The notes under the pieces: generated by a model | The model's database searches: none | What the model saw: only the letters and a program-made list of their open reading frames with translations | Told to the model about the DNA's origin: nothing | Shown: piece by piece, positions 33,127-41,235 of the stretch | How positions within the stretch are numbered: the stretch's first letter is position 1 | Layout: each line of letters opens with the position of its first letter | From: an uncultured Lachnospiraceae bacterium | Lineage (GTDB): Bacteria; Bacillota; Clostridia; Lachnospirales; Lachnospiraceae | Assembly: GCA_910579865.1 (NCBI GenBank) | Contig: CAJTXA010000022.1 | Location: forward strand, 1 to 49,159 | Direction: 5' to 3' | DNA length: 49,159 nt | Program-made: the position numbers and the translations under genes

Positions 33127-33873
33127 ATGACAAAAATTTGGGCGCATCGGGGAGCAAGTGGTTATGCACCAGAGAATACATTGGAAGCATTTGCTTTGGC
33201 AGTAGAAAGTAAAGCAGATGGAATTGAGTTAGATGTACAGCTTACAAAAGATAAAAAACTGATTGTAATTCATGATGAAACAATCGATCGAATAAGTGGG
33301 CAGCAAGGATATGTAAAAGATATGGAATGGGAACAGTTGCGTAAATTAAATGTAAATAGAACGATTCCTGGATATCGCCCTGTATCGATTCCAACATTAA
33401 AAGAAGTCTATCAGCTTTTGCAAGGAACAGAGATTACAATCAATGTGGAATTAAAAACAAGTATTATTTGGTATCCACAGATTGAAGAAAAGGTTTTAGA
33501 TCTAACAAAAGAAATGGGACTTTTGGATCGAGTTATTTTTTCTTCTTTTAATCATTATAGTGTGAAGAAAATAAAAGAGATAGAACCAGATGCGAAAACA
33601 GGGATTTTGTATAATGATGTATTATATAAAGTAACAGAGTATTGTCAAACAGTTGGTGCAGACGCATTACATCCTGTGTCATTTCATCGTTTTATGAAAC
33701 CACTATGGAAAGAATACCTAGATTCTAAAATTCCTCTTCATATTTGGACTGTGAATGAAGAAGAGGAAATGGAATTTTTTATTCGTGAAGGAATTGATGC
33801 GATTATTACAAATTATCCAGATAAAGCAAGAAATGTGTTAGAAAAATCTAGCATCACAAAATATATGAAATAG
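33127..33873 (+). CDS. Glycerophosphodiester phosphodiesterase
   Basis: GDPD-family TIM barrel, 248 residues, that hydrolyses deacylated phospholipid diesters to glycerol-3-phosphate and an alcohol (EC 3.1.4.46). The HR-GAS motif IWAHRGASGYAPENTLEAF holds the catalytic His and ENT. ELDVQLTKDKKLIVIHDETIDR supplies the metal-binding Glu/Asp and second His. INVELK and the C-terminal HIWTVNEEEEM and AIITNYPDKA are standard. No signal peptide, so cytosolic like UgpQ. Start ATG 33127. Downstream of the HAD gene and closed by a terminator. Confidence 0.94.
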   Translation: MTKIWAHRGASGYAPENTLEAFALAVESKADGIELDVQLTKDKKLIVIHDETIDRISGQQGYVKDMEWEQLRKLNVNRTIPGYRPVSIPTLKEVYQLLQGTEITINVELKTSIIWYPQIEEKVLDLTKEMGLLDRVIFSSFNHYSVKKIKEIEPDAKTGILYNDVLYKVTEYCQTVGADALHPVSFHRFMKPLWKEYLDSKIPLHIWTVNEEEEMEFFIREGIDAIITNYPDKARNVLEKSSITKYMK

Positions 33874-33900
33874 ACGCTCATATTTGAACGTCTATTTTTT
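33870..33900 (+). terminator. Terminator of the GDPD operon
   Basis: ATAGACG (33870-33876) pairs with CGTCTAT at about 33889-33895, extended by TC/GA, followed by a T run. Confidence 0.8.
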
Positions 33901-33966
33901 AGTTTTATGTAAAGAAAGCTTGTACTTCAAGATATGATATGGTAGAATAATAAAAGAAAAAGAGTA

Positions 33967-33992
33967 AAAGAGGGACATCGATTGTCCCTCTT
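33967..33992 (-). terminator. Terminator of the 58-residue minus-strand gene
   Basis: GAGGGACA (33970-33977) and TGTCCCTC (33983-33990) around TCGAT; on the minus strand CTTTTACTCTTTTT follows. Confidence 0.75.
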
Positions 33993-33998
33993 CGTGAA

Positions 33999-34175
33999 TT
34001 AATTGGTGGCTGGAGTTGGATTCGTAAAATCTGATAAATAAGTAGGCTGTTTTTTAATAGGATGATTTCGTTTTAAATGAAAGGCATGGCAGATATACGC
34101 CTCAGTCTTGGTTTCTTCTGATAAAATAACAGTTCCATCTATTCCTAAAGATTTTAAATAATTTTTAATTGTCAT
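33999..34175 (-). CDS. Small conserved-looking protein, 58 residues, unknown
   Basis: Supported by AAAGGAG before the ATG at 34175 and a terminator just past its stop. The product starts MTIKNYLKSLGIDGTVILSE and ends TNPTPATN, with EAYICHAFHLKRNHP in the middle. It is soluble with no membrane segment. It is convergent with the GDPD gene and divergent from kptA. I recognise no family; the clean flanking signals argue that it is real. Confidence 0.6.
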   Translation of the reverse strand: MTIKNYLKSLGIDGTVILSEETKTEAYICHAFHLKRNHPIKKQPTYLSDFTNPTPATN

Positions 34176-34338
34176 AAGAAGCTCCTTTCATTTGTTTATT
34201 TTGATAAAAATATTCTAACAAGAATTTGTGAATAATGCATGGAGTTTTTATTAAATTCATATGAAACAGGAAAACTTTTTGTGAATAGTAACAAAAAAAT
34301 TGGAAGATAAGAGAGAAAGATAGAGAGGAAAGTAAAAA

Positions 34339-34884
34339 ATGAGTTTGGATAGTATTAGTAAATATATTAGTCTTATTTTGCGCCATAAGCCAGAACAAAT
34401 TGGAATTAAGTTGGATCAGAATGGATGGGCAGATGTAGAAGAATTGATAAAAGGAATTCAAAAAACCAAACATTTTAATAGGCAGATGTTAGAAGAAATT
34501 GTACGCACAGATGCAAAACAGAGATATTCGTTTAATGAGGATAAAACGAAAATTAGAGCAAATCAGGGACATTCTATATCAGTTGATGTAGAATTAGAAG
34601 AGAGAATTCCACCAGATTATCTATGGCATGGAACAGGACAGAAATATACAAATTCAATTGAAAAACAAGGTCTTCTTGCGAAAACCAGACTTTATGTACA
34701 TTTATCAGAAGAGAAACAAACGGCGCTTGTGGTAGGAAAGCGGCATGGAAAACCAGTAATTTATCGAATTAATAGTAAAAAAATGAGTGAGGATGGTTAT
34801 TTATTTTATTATTCCGTAAATGGGGTTTGGTTGACGAAAGAGGTTCCAATTAAGTATTTAGAACGATGTCAGGAAATCAAATAG
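34339..34884 (+). CDS. kptA: RNA 2'-phosphotransferase (Tpt1/KptA)
   Basis: 181 residues. The enzyme transfers an internal RNA 2'-phosphate to NAD+, giving ADP-ribose 1'',2''-cyclic phosphate. In eukaryotes this finishes tRNA splicing; the bacterial role is unsettled. Family motifs: ISKYISLILRHKPEQIGI with the catalytic Arg-His, GWADVEELI, RANQGHSI, LWHGTGQKY, and a last Arg-containing strand around KPVIYRINSKKM. Length matches bacterial KptA. GAGGAAAG precedes the ATG. The NifX-like gene follows by 43 bases. Confidence 0.93.
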   Translation: MSLDSISKYISLILRHKPEQIGIKLDQNGWADVEELIKGIQKTKHFNRQMLEEIVRTDAKQRYSFNEDKTKIRANQGHSISVDVELEERIPPDYLWHGTGQKYTNSIEKQGLLAKTRLYVHLSEEKQTALVVGKRHGKPVIYRINSKKMSEDGYLFYYSVNGVWLTKEVPIKYLERCQEIK

Positions 34885-34927
34885 AGATTGGGAAGAGATA
34901 GAAAATAAAAGAAAGGAAGGATTAGAA

Positions 34928-35323
34928 ATGGAAAGTAGAATGAAGATTGCAGTAACTTATGAAGATGGGAATGTCTTTCAACATTTTGGACGAACGGAGT
35001 ACTTTAAAGTTTATGAAGTAGAAAATGGAACAATTGCAAAAAGTGTAGTTGTAGATACAAATGGAAAAGGACATGGAGCCTTAGCGGAAGTATTAAAGGA
35101 GTTACAAGTAAAGATTTTAATCTGTGGAGGAATTGGTGCAGGGGCACGTCAAGGACTGAACGAAGTTGGAATTGAAATTTTTGGAGGTGTTTCTGGAAAT
35201 ACAGATCAAGCAGTAGAGGAATTTTTAAAGGGAACGCTTTCTTTTAATCCAGATAGTCAATGTGAAGGCCATGAAGGAGGAGCACATGGTACATGTGGAG
35301 GGCATAGCTGCAAGGGACATTAG
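34928..35323 (+). CDS. NifX/NifB-type Fe-Mo cofactor-binding family protein with His/Cys tail
   Basis: 131 residues. The first about 105 form the dinitrogenase iron-molybdenum cofactor fold (MKIAVTYEDGNVFQHFGRTEYF, ILICGGIGAGARQGL, VSGNTDQAVEEFL). The last about 20 residues, CEGHEGGAHGTCGGHSCKGH, contain repeated His and Cys, a likely metal-binding tail. There are no nitrogenase genes in the window, and stand-alone members occur in many anaerobes, probably in iron-sulfur or metal handling. AAAGGAAGG precedes the ATG. Ends at a long terminator hairpin. Confidence 0.88.
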   Translation: MESRMKIAVTYEDGNVFQHFGRTEYFKVYEVENGTIAKSVVVDTNGKGHGALAEVLKELQVKILICGGIGAGARQGLNEVGIEIFGGVSGNTDQAVEEFLKGTLSFNPDSQCEGHEGGAHGTCGGHSCKGH

Positions 35324-35350
35324 AACAAACATAAAATAGTATAAAGAATA

Positions 35351-35395
35351 AAAAAGCATTTTATCTGTCATTTTTGACAAATAAAGTGCTTTTTT
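35351..35395 (+). terminator. Terminator after the NifX-like gene
   Basis: A 20-bp stem (35351-35370 with 35375-35394) with two G-U pairs, ending in a T run. The stem is A-rich on one side and T-rich on the other, so it can work both ways. Confidence 0.85.
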
Positions 35396-35417
35396 ATTCA
35401 CATAAAGTTTTATTTAG

Positions 35418-35444
35418 TGTAACGAATTGGATAGAAAACGGATA
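35418..35444 (+). promoter_or_regulatory. ECF-type promoter before the second sigma gene
   Basis: TGTAAC (35418-35423), 15 bases, CGGATA (35439-35444), close to the TGTAAC / CGTCTA pattern of ECF promoters and in position for autoregulation. Confidence 0.45.
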
Positions 35445-35475
35445 TAGGAATAGAAAAGCAGAAAGGAGGAGATGT

Positions 35476-35952
35476 ATGGATGAAATGTATCGGCAAAATG
35501 CTAAAATTGTTTATTATTTTTTATATTCCTGGTGTCATAATGTACAGTTAGCAGAGGATTTGACACAGGAGACTTTTTTGAAAGCGTATCAATCGATTGA
35601 ACGATATGATGGAAGTTGTAAACTTTCTGTTTGGCTATGTCAGATTGCAAAACATCTTTATTTTCAATATCTGCAGAAAAATGGACGTGAAATACCAGCA
35701 GAATTAGAAGAGGAAAGGATTGCAAAAGAGGATACAGAGAAACAAGTGCTTACAAAATTAGAGTTAATCGATGTGCTAAAAGAAATGCAAAAACTACCAG
35801 ATAAAATGAGGGAAGTAATTTATCTTCGAATTATTGGGGAGTTGTCGTTTAGGGAGATTGGAGAGATTTTAGGAAAGACGGAGAACTGGGCACGAGTAAA
35901 TTTTTATCGTGGAAAAGAGCAATTATTAAAAAGGAGGAAATGGGATGAGTAA
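35476..35952 (+). CDS. ECF-type RNA polymerase sigma factor
   Basis: 158 residues. Region 2: HNVQLAEDLTQETFLKAYQSI. Region 4: LPDKMREVIYLRIIGELSFREIGEILGKTENWARVNFYRGKEQL with its helix-turn-helix. The ATG at 35476 lies six bases after AAAGGAGG; the open frame before it runs through the promoter. It overlaps the anti-sigma gene by 8 bases, the usual paired arrangement. Regulon unknown. Confidence 0.88.
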   Translation: MDEMYRQNAKIVYYFLYSWCHNVQLAEDLTQETFLKAYQSIERYDGSCKLSVWLCQIAKHLYFQYLQKNGREIPAELEEERIAKEDTEKQVLTKLELIDVLKEMQKLPDKMREVIYLRIIGELSFREIGEILGKTENWARVNFYRGKEQLLKRRKWDE

Positions 35953-36748
35953 AGTAAGCTGTGAGGTTATTAAGGATTTGTTACCTTCTTATCTTGAGGA
36001 AATCTGTTCTAAGGATACAAAAGAGTTTGTAGATTGTCATTTAAAGGAATGTGAAGCATGTCGTTTGCTTATTGGAAGAATGGAAAGAACAAGACTAGTA
36101 TCGGAGAAGGCAGAAAAACAAGTGATAAATTCCATAAAAAAAGTAAAAAGGCATATTCAAAAGTTGATTGGATTTGGAATATTACTTGGACTAATAGGAA
36201 TTGGAATGGGGGTGCTTTTAGAACGGTTTGGAATTGTTCCAATTTTATTTTATGAGATTGTAATGCCAATTTTTCTTATTGCTTATTACAACCTGCTTTC
36301 TGATTATTCATTAGAACAAAAGTGGAGAAAGTGGAATATTGGAATTGGGATAGTAGAAGTTATTTTGGTTGGGTATAGTGTTTTATTAGAATTTTTGTGT
36401 ATATGGTGGATACAAAATCAAATAATGCCATTTGGATTAGAGGAAAGTAAAATTGGGCTATTTCTTTCGTATCAATATTGGATTAGTACAATAGTACAAG
36501 GAATTTTATTTGCAGTTGGAATAGGGACTTCTGTAAAAAAGGGAATTTCTTGTCGAGGTGGAATCAATGGAGCTGTACTTGGAATTTGCATCAATGTAAC
36601 CTTTCTTTCTCTGTTAAAAAGTATGGATACAGTAGAAGGGTTTATAAAAAATCGGAATCAAACACTTTTTTCTATTTGTATAGAATGGATTTTGGTAGTT
36701 GGGATTTTAGAAATAGTGTATTGGTTTCGAAAAAAAAAGATGTTATAA
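35945..36748 (+). CDS. Zinc-finger membrane anti-sigma factor
   Basis: 267 residues. The N-terminal ZAS/zf-HC2 domain (CEVIKDLLPSYLEE, then CHLKECEACRLL, the H-x3-C-x2-C zinc site) would bind the sigma factor in the cytosol. It is followed by about six membrane segments (about 75-95, 98-118, 135-155, 175-195, 205-225, 240-260), more than the single helix of classical anti-sigmas. The overlap with the sigma gene ensures coupled synthesis. Signal unknown. The next gene begins after 34 bases with its own ribosome binding site. Confidence 0.85.
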   Translation: MSKVSCEVIKDLLPSYLEEICSKDTKEFVDCHLKECEACRLLIGRMERTRLVSEKAEKQVINSIKKVKRHIQKLIGFGILLGLIGIGMGVLLERFGIVPILFYEIVMPIFLIAYYNLLSDYSLEQKWRKWNIGIGIVEVILVGYSVLLEFLCIWWIQNQIMPFGLEESKIGLFLSYQYWISTIVQGILFAVGIGTSVKKGISCRGGINGAVLGICINVTFLSLLKSMDTVEGFIKNRNQTLFSICIEWILVVGILEIVYWFRKKKML

Positions 36749-36782
36749 TAAGAAAGAGAAAAAGAAATTGAAGGAGGATCAA

Positions 36783-37166
36783 ATGGAGAAGATATTGGCC
36801 TTTCAGATAGAGGAAGGAGAGATGCAGAAGTTAAAAAGGATTGTAAAGCAGATAAAAACGAATCTAATTATAGTGGAACAAAGTGCTTATCGGCAGACAT
36901 TGGAAAATTTGCTGGAACAAAAGAGAAATCCTTTGGTGGAGGCATATAAGGGAAATCAAATAACAGAAAGTATGATTGTTATGGAAGGATTTACAGAGAA
37001 ACGGTTCGAGCAATTACTTAAGATGCTGCGAGAACAGCAAGTAAAATTGGATTTTAAGGCTGTAGTTACCCCTTTTAATAAAAAATGGACAGTTTTGCAG
37101 CTTTATCTTGAGATGGAACGAGAGCGAGCAGCTTATAGAAAAAAGGAATTAGGATTAGAAGAATAA
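36783..37166 (+). CDS. DUF3783-family protein
   Basis: 127 residues, cytosolic. The C-terminal half has the family signature (MEGFTEKRFEQLLKMLREQQVKLDFKAVVTP followed by NKKWTVLQLYLEMERER). Function unknown; common in Lachnospiraceae. GAAGGAGGA before ATG 36783 fixes the start. Followed after 14 bases by another small conserved gene, probably co-transcribed. Confidence 0.78.
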   Translation: MEKILAFQIEEGEMQKLKRIVKQIKTNLIIVEQSAYRQTLENLLEQKRNPLVEAYKGNQITESMIVMEGFTEKRFEQLLKMLREQQVKLDFKAVVTPFNKKWTVLQLYLEMERERAAYRKKELGLEE

Positions 37167-37180
37167 AGGAGGAATTTGGG

Positions 37181-37636
37181 ATGGGAGTGAAGTTACCACC
37201 AATTGAGAAAATTCATGAGGCTTATAGTGCAATTGCAGATGGCCGAGTGGTACTAGAAGATGGGAAGGCAGAAGTTTCTTCATCGGATTTTACAAAGAAA
37301 TATTTGGTTACTTGGAAAGAAAATGTATATACTTCAAATGATAACGCATCTTATTGGCAGGGTTATTTGGGATATCCGATTCTTGCTGTCTTAATGCTAC
37401 AAGGAAAATTGTCTTTTGATCAGGAAATAGCAGGATACTTTCAAGGAATTAACTGGAAGAAGTTAAACACGGAATATAAAAATCAGTTTTCAGAAGCAGT
37501 AAAAAAGATTTTAACACAATTTGAGGCAGATGGCTTAGATTGTCAGAAAATTAATGCAGAAATTAATAAGGTTTATCATGAAATAGAAGGATTAGAAATC
37601 TCTACAAAACGTAGTTCTATAAGACCACCAAAGTAG
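37181..37636 (+). CDS. Conserved hypothetical protein
   Basis: 151 residues, soluble. It begins MGVKLPPIEKIHEAYSAIADGRV and has an aromatic core (YWQGYLGYPILAVLMLQGKL), then a helical C-terminus. The pattern of a compact alpha-helical unknown with no catalytic motif I can see. AAAGGAGG precedes the ATG, 14 bases after the DUF3783 gene. Confidence 0.7.
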   Translation: MGVKLPPIEKIHEAYSAIADGRVVLEDGKAEVSSSDFTKKYLVTWKENVYTSNDNASYWQGYLGYPILAVLMLQGKLSFDQEIAGYFQGINWKKLNTEYKNQFSEAVKKILTQFEADGLDCQKINAEINKVYHEIEGLEISTKRSSIRPPK

Positions 37637-37689
37637 AGTAAGAAGCAATCGGCGTAGGATTTCTAATAAAGGAATATTTGTTAATGGAG

Positions 37690-37718
37690 TTGTCGTAGCC
37701 AAAGGTTTGTGATATACT
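37690..37718 (+). promoter_or_regulatory. Promoter of carB
   Basis: TTGTCG (37690-37695), 17 bases, TATACT (37713-37718). I see no PyrR attenuator or other riboswitch before carB. Confidence 0.55.
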
Positions 37719-37772
37719 TCTCCTAGCACAAAAAATAAGTCTCTGAAATAAGACTATTACATGGAGGAAAAG

Positions 37773-40700
37773 ATGGGAAAAAGAACAGATATTCATAAAG
37801 TATTAATTATTGGCTCAGGTCCAATTATTATTGGGCAGGCATGTGAGTTTGACTATTCTGGTACACAGGCATGTAAAGCACTTCGAAGTCTAGGATATGA
37901 AATTGTACTAGTAAATTCTAATCCAGCTACAATTATGACAGATCCTGGAATTGCGGATGTTACTTATATTGAACCATTAAATGTAAAGCGTTTAGAGCAG
38001 ATTATTAAAAAAGAGCGTCCAGATGCAATTTTACCAAATTTAGGAGGGCAGTCTGGATTAAATCTTTGTTCTGAGCTTGCAAAAGAAGGAATTTTGGAAC
38101 AGTACCAAGTAAAAGTAATTGGGGTTCAAGTAGATGCAATCGAGCGAGGAGAAGACCGAATTGAATTTAAAAATACCATGAATAGTCTGGGAATTGAGAT
38201 GGCAAGAAGCGAAGTGGCTTATTCTGTAGAGGATGCACTTGGGATAGCAGAAAAATTAGGTTATCCAGTTGTACTTCGTCCTGCTTATACAATGGGAGGA
38301 GCTGGTGGCGGATTAGTCTATAATGTAGAAGAGTTAAAGACAGTTTGTGCCAGAGGACTACAGGCTAGTTTGGTAGGACAGGTTTTAGTGGAAGAGTCCA
38401 TTCTTGGATGGGAAGAGTTGGAATTAGAAGTGGTAAGAGATGCCAAAAACAATATGATTACAGTTTGTTTTATCGAAAATATCGATCCACTTGGTGTGCA
38501 TACAGGAGATTCTTTTTGCAGTGCTCCAATGCTGACAATTTCAGAAGAAGTACAAAAAAGGTTACAAGAGCAAGCCTATCGAATTGTAGAAGCAATTGAA
38601 GTAATCGGTGGAACAAATGTACAGTTTGCTCATGATCCAGTAACCGATCGAATTGTGGTTATTGAGATTAATCCAAGAACATCCCGTTCTTCTGCGCTTG
38701 CGTCCAAAGCAACTGGATTTCCAATTGCATTAGTGTCTGCAATGTTAGCTTCTGGACTTACATTAGACGAAATTCCATGTGGAAAATATGGTACATTGGA
38801 TCGTTATGTGCCAGATGGGGACTATATTGTAATTAAGTTTGCTAGATGGGCATTTGAGAAGTTTAAGGGAGTCGAAGATAAGTTAGGAACACAGATGCGT
38901 GCTGTGGGAGAAGTAATGTCGATTGGTAAGACTTATAAGGAAGCTTTTCAAAAGGCAATTCGCAGCTTGGAGATAGGACGTTATGGGTTGGGATTTGCAA
39001 AAGATTTTGCGAAAAAGTCAAAAGAAGAGTTGTTAAATATGCTATATGTGCCAACTAGTGAACGACAGTTTATTATGTATGAGGCGTTACGGAAAGGGGC
39101 TACAGTAGAAGAACTTTATCAGCTTACAAAGATTAAACATTATTTTATTGAACAGATGAAGGAATTGGTGGAAGAGGAGGAAGCGCTTTTGGCTTATCAA
39201 GGACAGCTTCCACCAGACTCCATGCTAACACAGGCAAAGAAGAATGGATTTTCGGATAAATATTTAGGACAGCTATTGCAGATATCAGAAAAGGAAATCC
39301 GAGATGCTAGAACAAAGCTTGGTGTAGTGGAGGCATGGGAAGAGGTACATGTCAGTGGAACAAAGGACAGTGCTTATTATTACTCTACTTATCATGGAGA
39401 AGATCATTCGGCTGTTTGTGGAGATAAACCTAAGATTATGATTTTAGGCGGCGGACCAAATCGAATTGGACAAGGAATTGAATTTGACTATTGCAGTGTT
39501 CATGCTGCATTGGCATTAAAAAAATTAGGATTTGAAACAATTATTGTAAATTGTAATCCAGAGACAGTTTCGACAGATTATGATACTTCTGATAAGCTAT
39601 ATTTTGAACCACTTACGTTGGAAGATGTATTGAGTATTTATCAAAAGGAAAAACCACTTGGAATAATTGCGCAGTTTGGTGGACAAACCCCTTTAAATTT
39701 ATCCGCAGAATTAGAGCAGAATGGAGTAAAGATTCTTGGAACTTCTCCAGCAGTAATTGATCTAGCAGAAGACCGAGATTTATTCCGAGCAATGATGGAA
39801 AAGTTAGAAATTCCTATGCCAGAGTCAGGTATGGCAGTTGATGTAAAGGAAGCAATTGAAATTGCAAATCGAATCGGCTATCCAGTAATGGTACGACCTT
39901 CCTATGTACTTGGCGGACGTGGTATGGAAGTAGTAAATAATGAGGAAATGTTGAAAAGTTATATGGCTGCAGCGGTTGGAGTTACGCCAGATCGGCCAAT
40001 TTTGATTGATCGATTTTTGCGTCATGCAACAGAAGTGGAGGCAGATGCGATTAGTGATGGAGCACATGCTTTTGTACCTGCAGTAATGGAACATATCGAA
40101 TTGGCAGGTGTACATTCAGGAGATTCGGCATGTATAATTCCTTCTTTAAACATTTCAGAGGAAAACTTAAAAACGATTAAAGAATATACCAGAAGAATTG
40201 CAGAAGAAATGCATGTACGTGGATTGATGAATATGCAGTATGCAATAGAAGATGGAAAAGTGTATGTATTAGAAGCGAATCCGAGGGCTTCCCGAACAGT
40301 GCCGTTGGTATCAAAGGTTTGTAATATTCAAATGGTTCCAATCGCTACGGATATTATTACTTCAGAACTAACAGGACGTCCTTCTCCTGTATCCGAACTG
40401 AAAGAACGAGAAATTCCTTATTATGGAGTAAAAGAAGCAGTATTTCCATTTAATATGTTTCCAGAAGTAGATCCCCTGTTAGGACCAGAAATGCGTTCAA
40501 CTGGAGAGGTACTTGGTTTAGCCGATACATTTGGAGAGGCTTTTTATAAGGCACAAGAAGCGACTCAAACGATACTTCCATTGGAAGGAACAGTATTATT
40601 AAGCGTAAATCGAGCCGATAAAGCAGAAGTCGCTGAAGTGGTGCAGGATTTGGTAGATGCAGGATTCCAGTTGATGGCTACTGGAAAGACCTATGAGACA

Positions 40701-40991
40701 ATTCGGGATGCGGGATTTTCAGTAAATAAGATCAATAAAATGTATGAGGGACGGCCAAATATCTATGATGCGATTATTAATCGAGAAGTGCAGTTTGTAA
40801 TTAATACACCAATTGGAAATGATAGTGAATATGATGATAGTTATATAAGAAAAGCAGCAATCAAGGCAAAGATTCCTTATATGACTACAATGGCAGCAGC
40901 TAAGGCAGCGGCAAAAGGGATTAAAGTAGTAAAACAACATCAGAATAAGAAGGTGCAAAGCTTACAAGAACTGCATCAAATGGTAAAATAA
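37773..40991 (+). CDS. carB: Carbamoyl-phosphate synthase, large subunit
   Basis: Makes carbamoyl phosphate from bicarbonate, ammonia (from CarA glutaminase) and two ATP, feeding arginine and pyrimidine synthesis (EC 6.3.5.5). 1072 residues, full length, with two homologous ATP-grasp halves (first half GQACEFDYSGTQACKALR and VLRPAYTMGGAGGGL; second half RIGQGIEFDYC and VMVRPSYVLGGRGMEVV) and a C-terminal MGS-like regulatory domain (about 935-1072). TGGAGG places the start at ATG 37773, not the in-frame ATG at 37761. carA is not adjacent, so the subunits are encoded apart or carA lies outside the window. Confidence 0.97.
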   Translation: MGKRTDIHKVLIIGSGPIIIGQACEFDYSGTQACKALRSLGYEIVLVNSNPATIMTDPGIADVTYIEPLNVKRLEQIIKKERPDAILPNLGGQSGLNLCSELAKEGILEQYQVKVIGVQVDAIERGEDRIEFKNTMNSLGIEMARSEVAYSVEDALGIAEKLGYPVVLRPAYTMGGAGGGLVYNVEELKTVCARGLQASLVGQVLVEESILGWEELELEVVRDAKNNMITVCFIENIDPLGVHTGDSFCSAPMLTISEEVQKRLQEQAYRIVEAIEVIGGTNVQFAHDPVTDRIVVIEINPRTSRSSALASKATGFPIALVSAMLASGLTLDEIPCGKYGTLDRYVPDGDYIVIKFARWAFEKFKGVEDKLGTQMRAVGEVMSIGKTYKEAFQKAIRSLEIGRYGLGFAKDFAKKSKEELLNMLYVPTSERQFIMYEALRKGATVEELYQLTKIKHYFIEQMKELVEEEEALLAYQGQLPPDSMLTQAKKNGFSDKYLGQLLQISEKEIRDARTKLGVVEAWEEVHVSGTKDSAYYYSTYHGEDHSAVCGDKPKIMILGGGPNRIGQGIEFDYCSVHAALALKKLGFETIIVNCNPETVSTDYDTSDKLYFEPLTLEDVLSIYQKEKPLGIIAQFGGQTPLNLSAELEQNGVKILGTSPAVIDLAEDRDLFRAMMEKLEIPMPESGMAVDVKEAIEIANRIGYPVMVRPSYVLGGRGMEVVNNEEMLKSYMAAAVGVTPDRPILIDRFLRHATEVEADAISDGAHAFVPAVMEHIELAGVHSGDSACIIPSLNISEENLKTIKEYTRRIAEEMHVRGLMNMQYAIEDGKVYVLEANPRASRTVPLVSKVCNIQMVPIATDIITSELTGRPSPVSELKEREIPYYGVKEAVFPFNMFPEVDPLLGPEMRSTGEVLGLADTFGEAFYKAQEATQTILPLEGTVLLSVNRADKAEVAEVVQDLVDAGFQLMATGKTYETIRDAGFSVNKINKMYEGRPNIYDAIINREVQFVINTPIGNDSEYDDSYIRKAAIKAKIPYMTTMAAAKAAAKGIKVVKQHQNKKVQSLQELHQMVK

Positions 40992-41018
40992 TAAGATTTA
41001 ATAAAGGGATAGATAGAA

Positions 41019-41065
41019 AAAATAAAACATTTGATACTAGAAGTTAGTATCAATGTTTTATTTTT
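41019..41065 (+). terminator. Terminator of carB
   Basis: ATAAAACATTTGATACTA and TAGTATCAATGTTTTAT pair with one bulged T, followed by TTTTT. Confidence 0.88.
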
Positions 41066-41235
41066 ATATATATTTATATTTTCTATAAAAAAGGTTATAA
41101 TTGGATAAAGAAGAAATTTAAAAGAATTTAGACTAAAAATAGAGCAGAATATTTGATTAGGTATGGATTGAGAGAGAGGTGCGTATATTTTTATAGAAAG
41201 AATATTGTGTTTTAGCAAAAAAGGAGAGAGGGAGC

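Noticed and set aside
37637..37772. PyrR attenuator or T-box before carB
   Set aside because: Only a plain promoter and leader are visible, without the conserved binding loop or T-box sequence.
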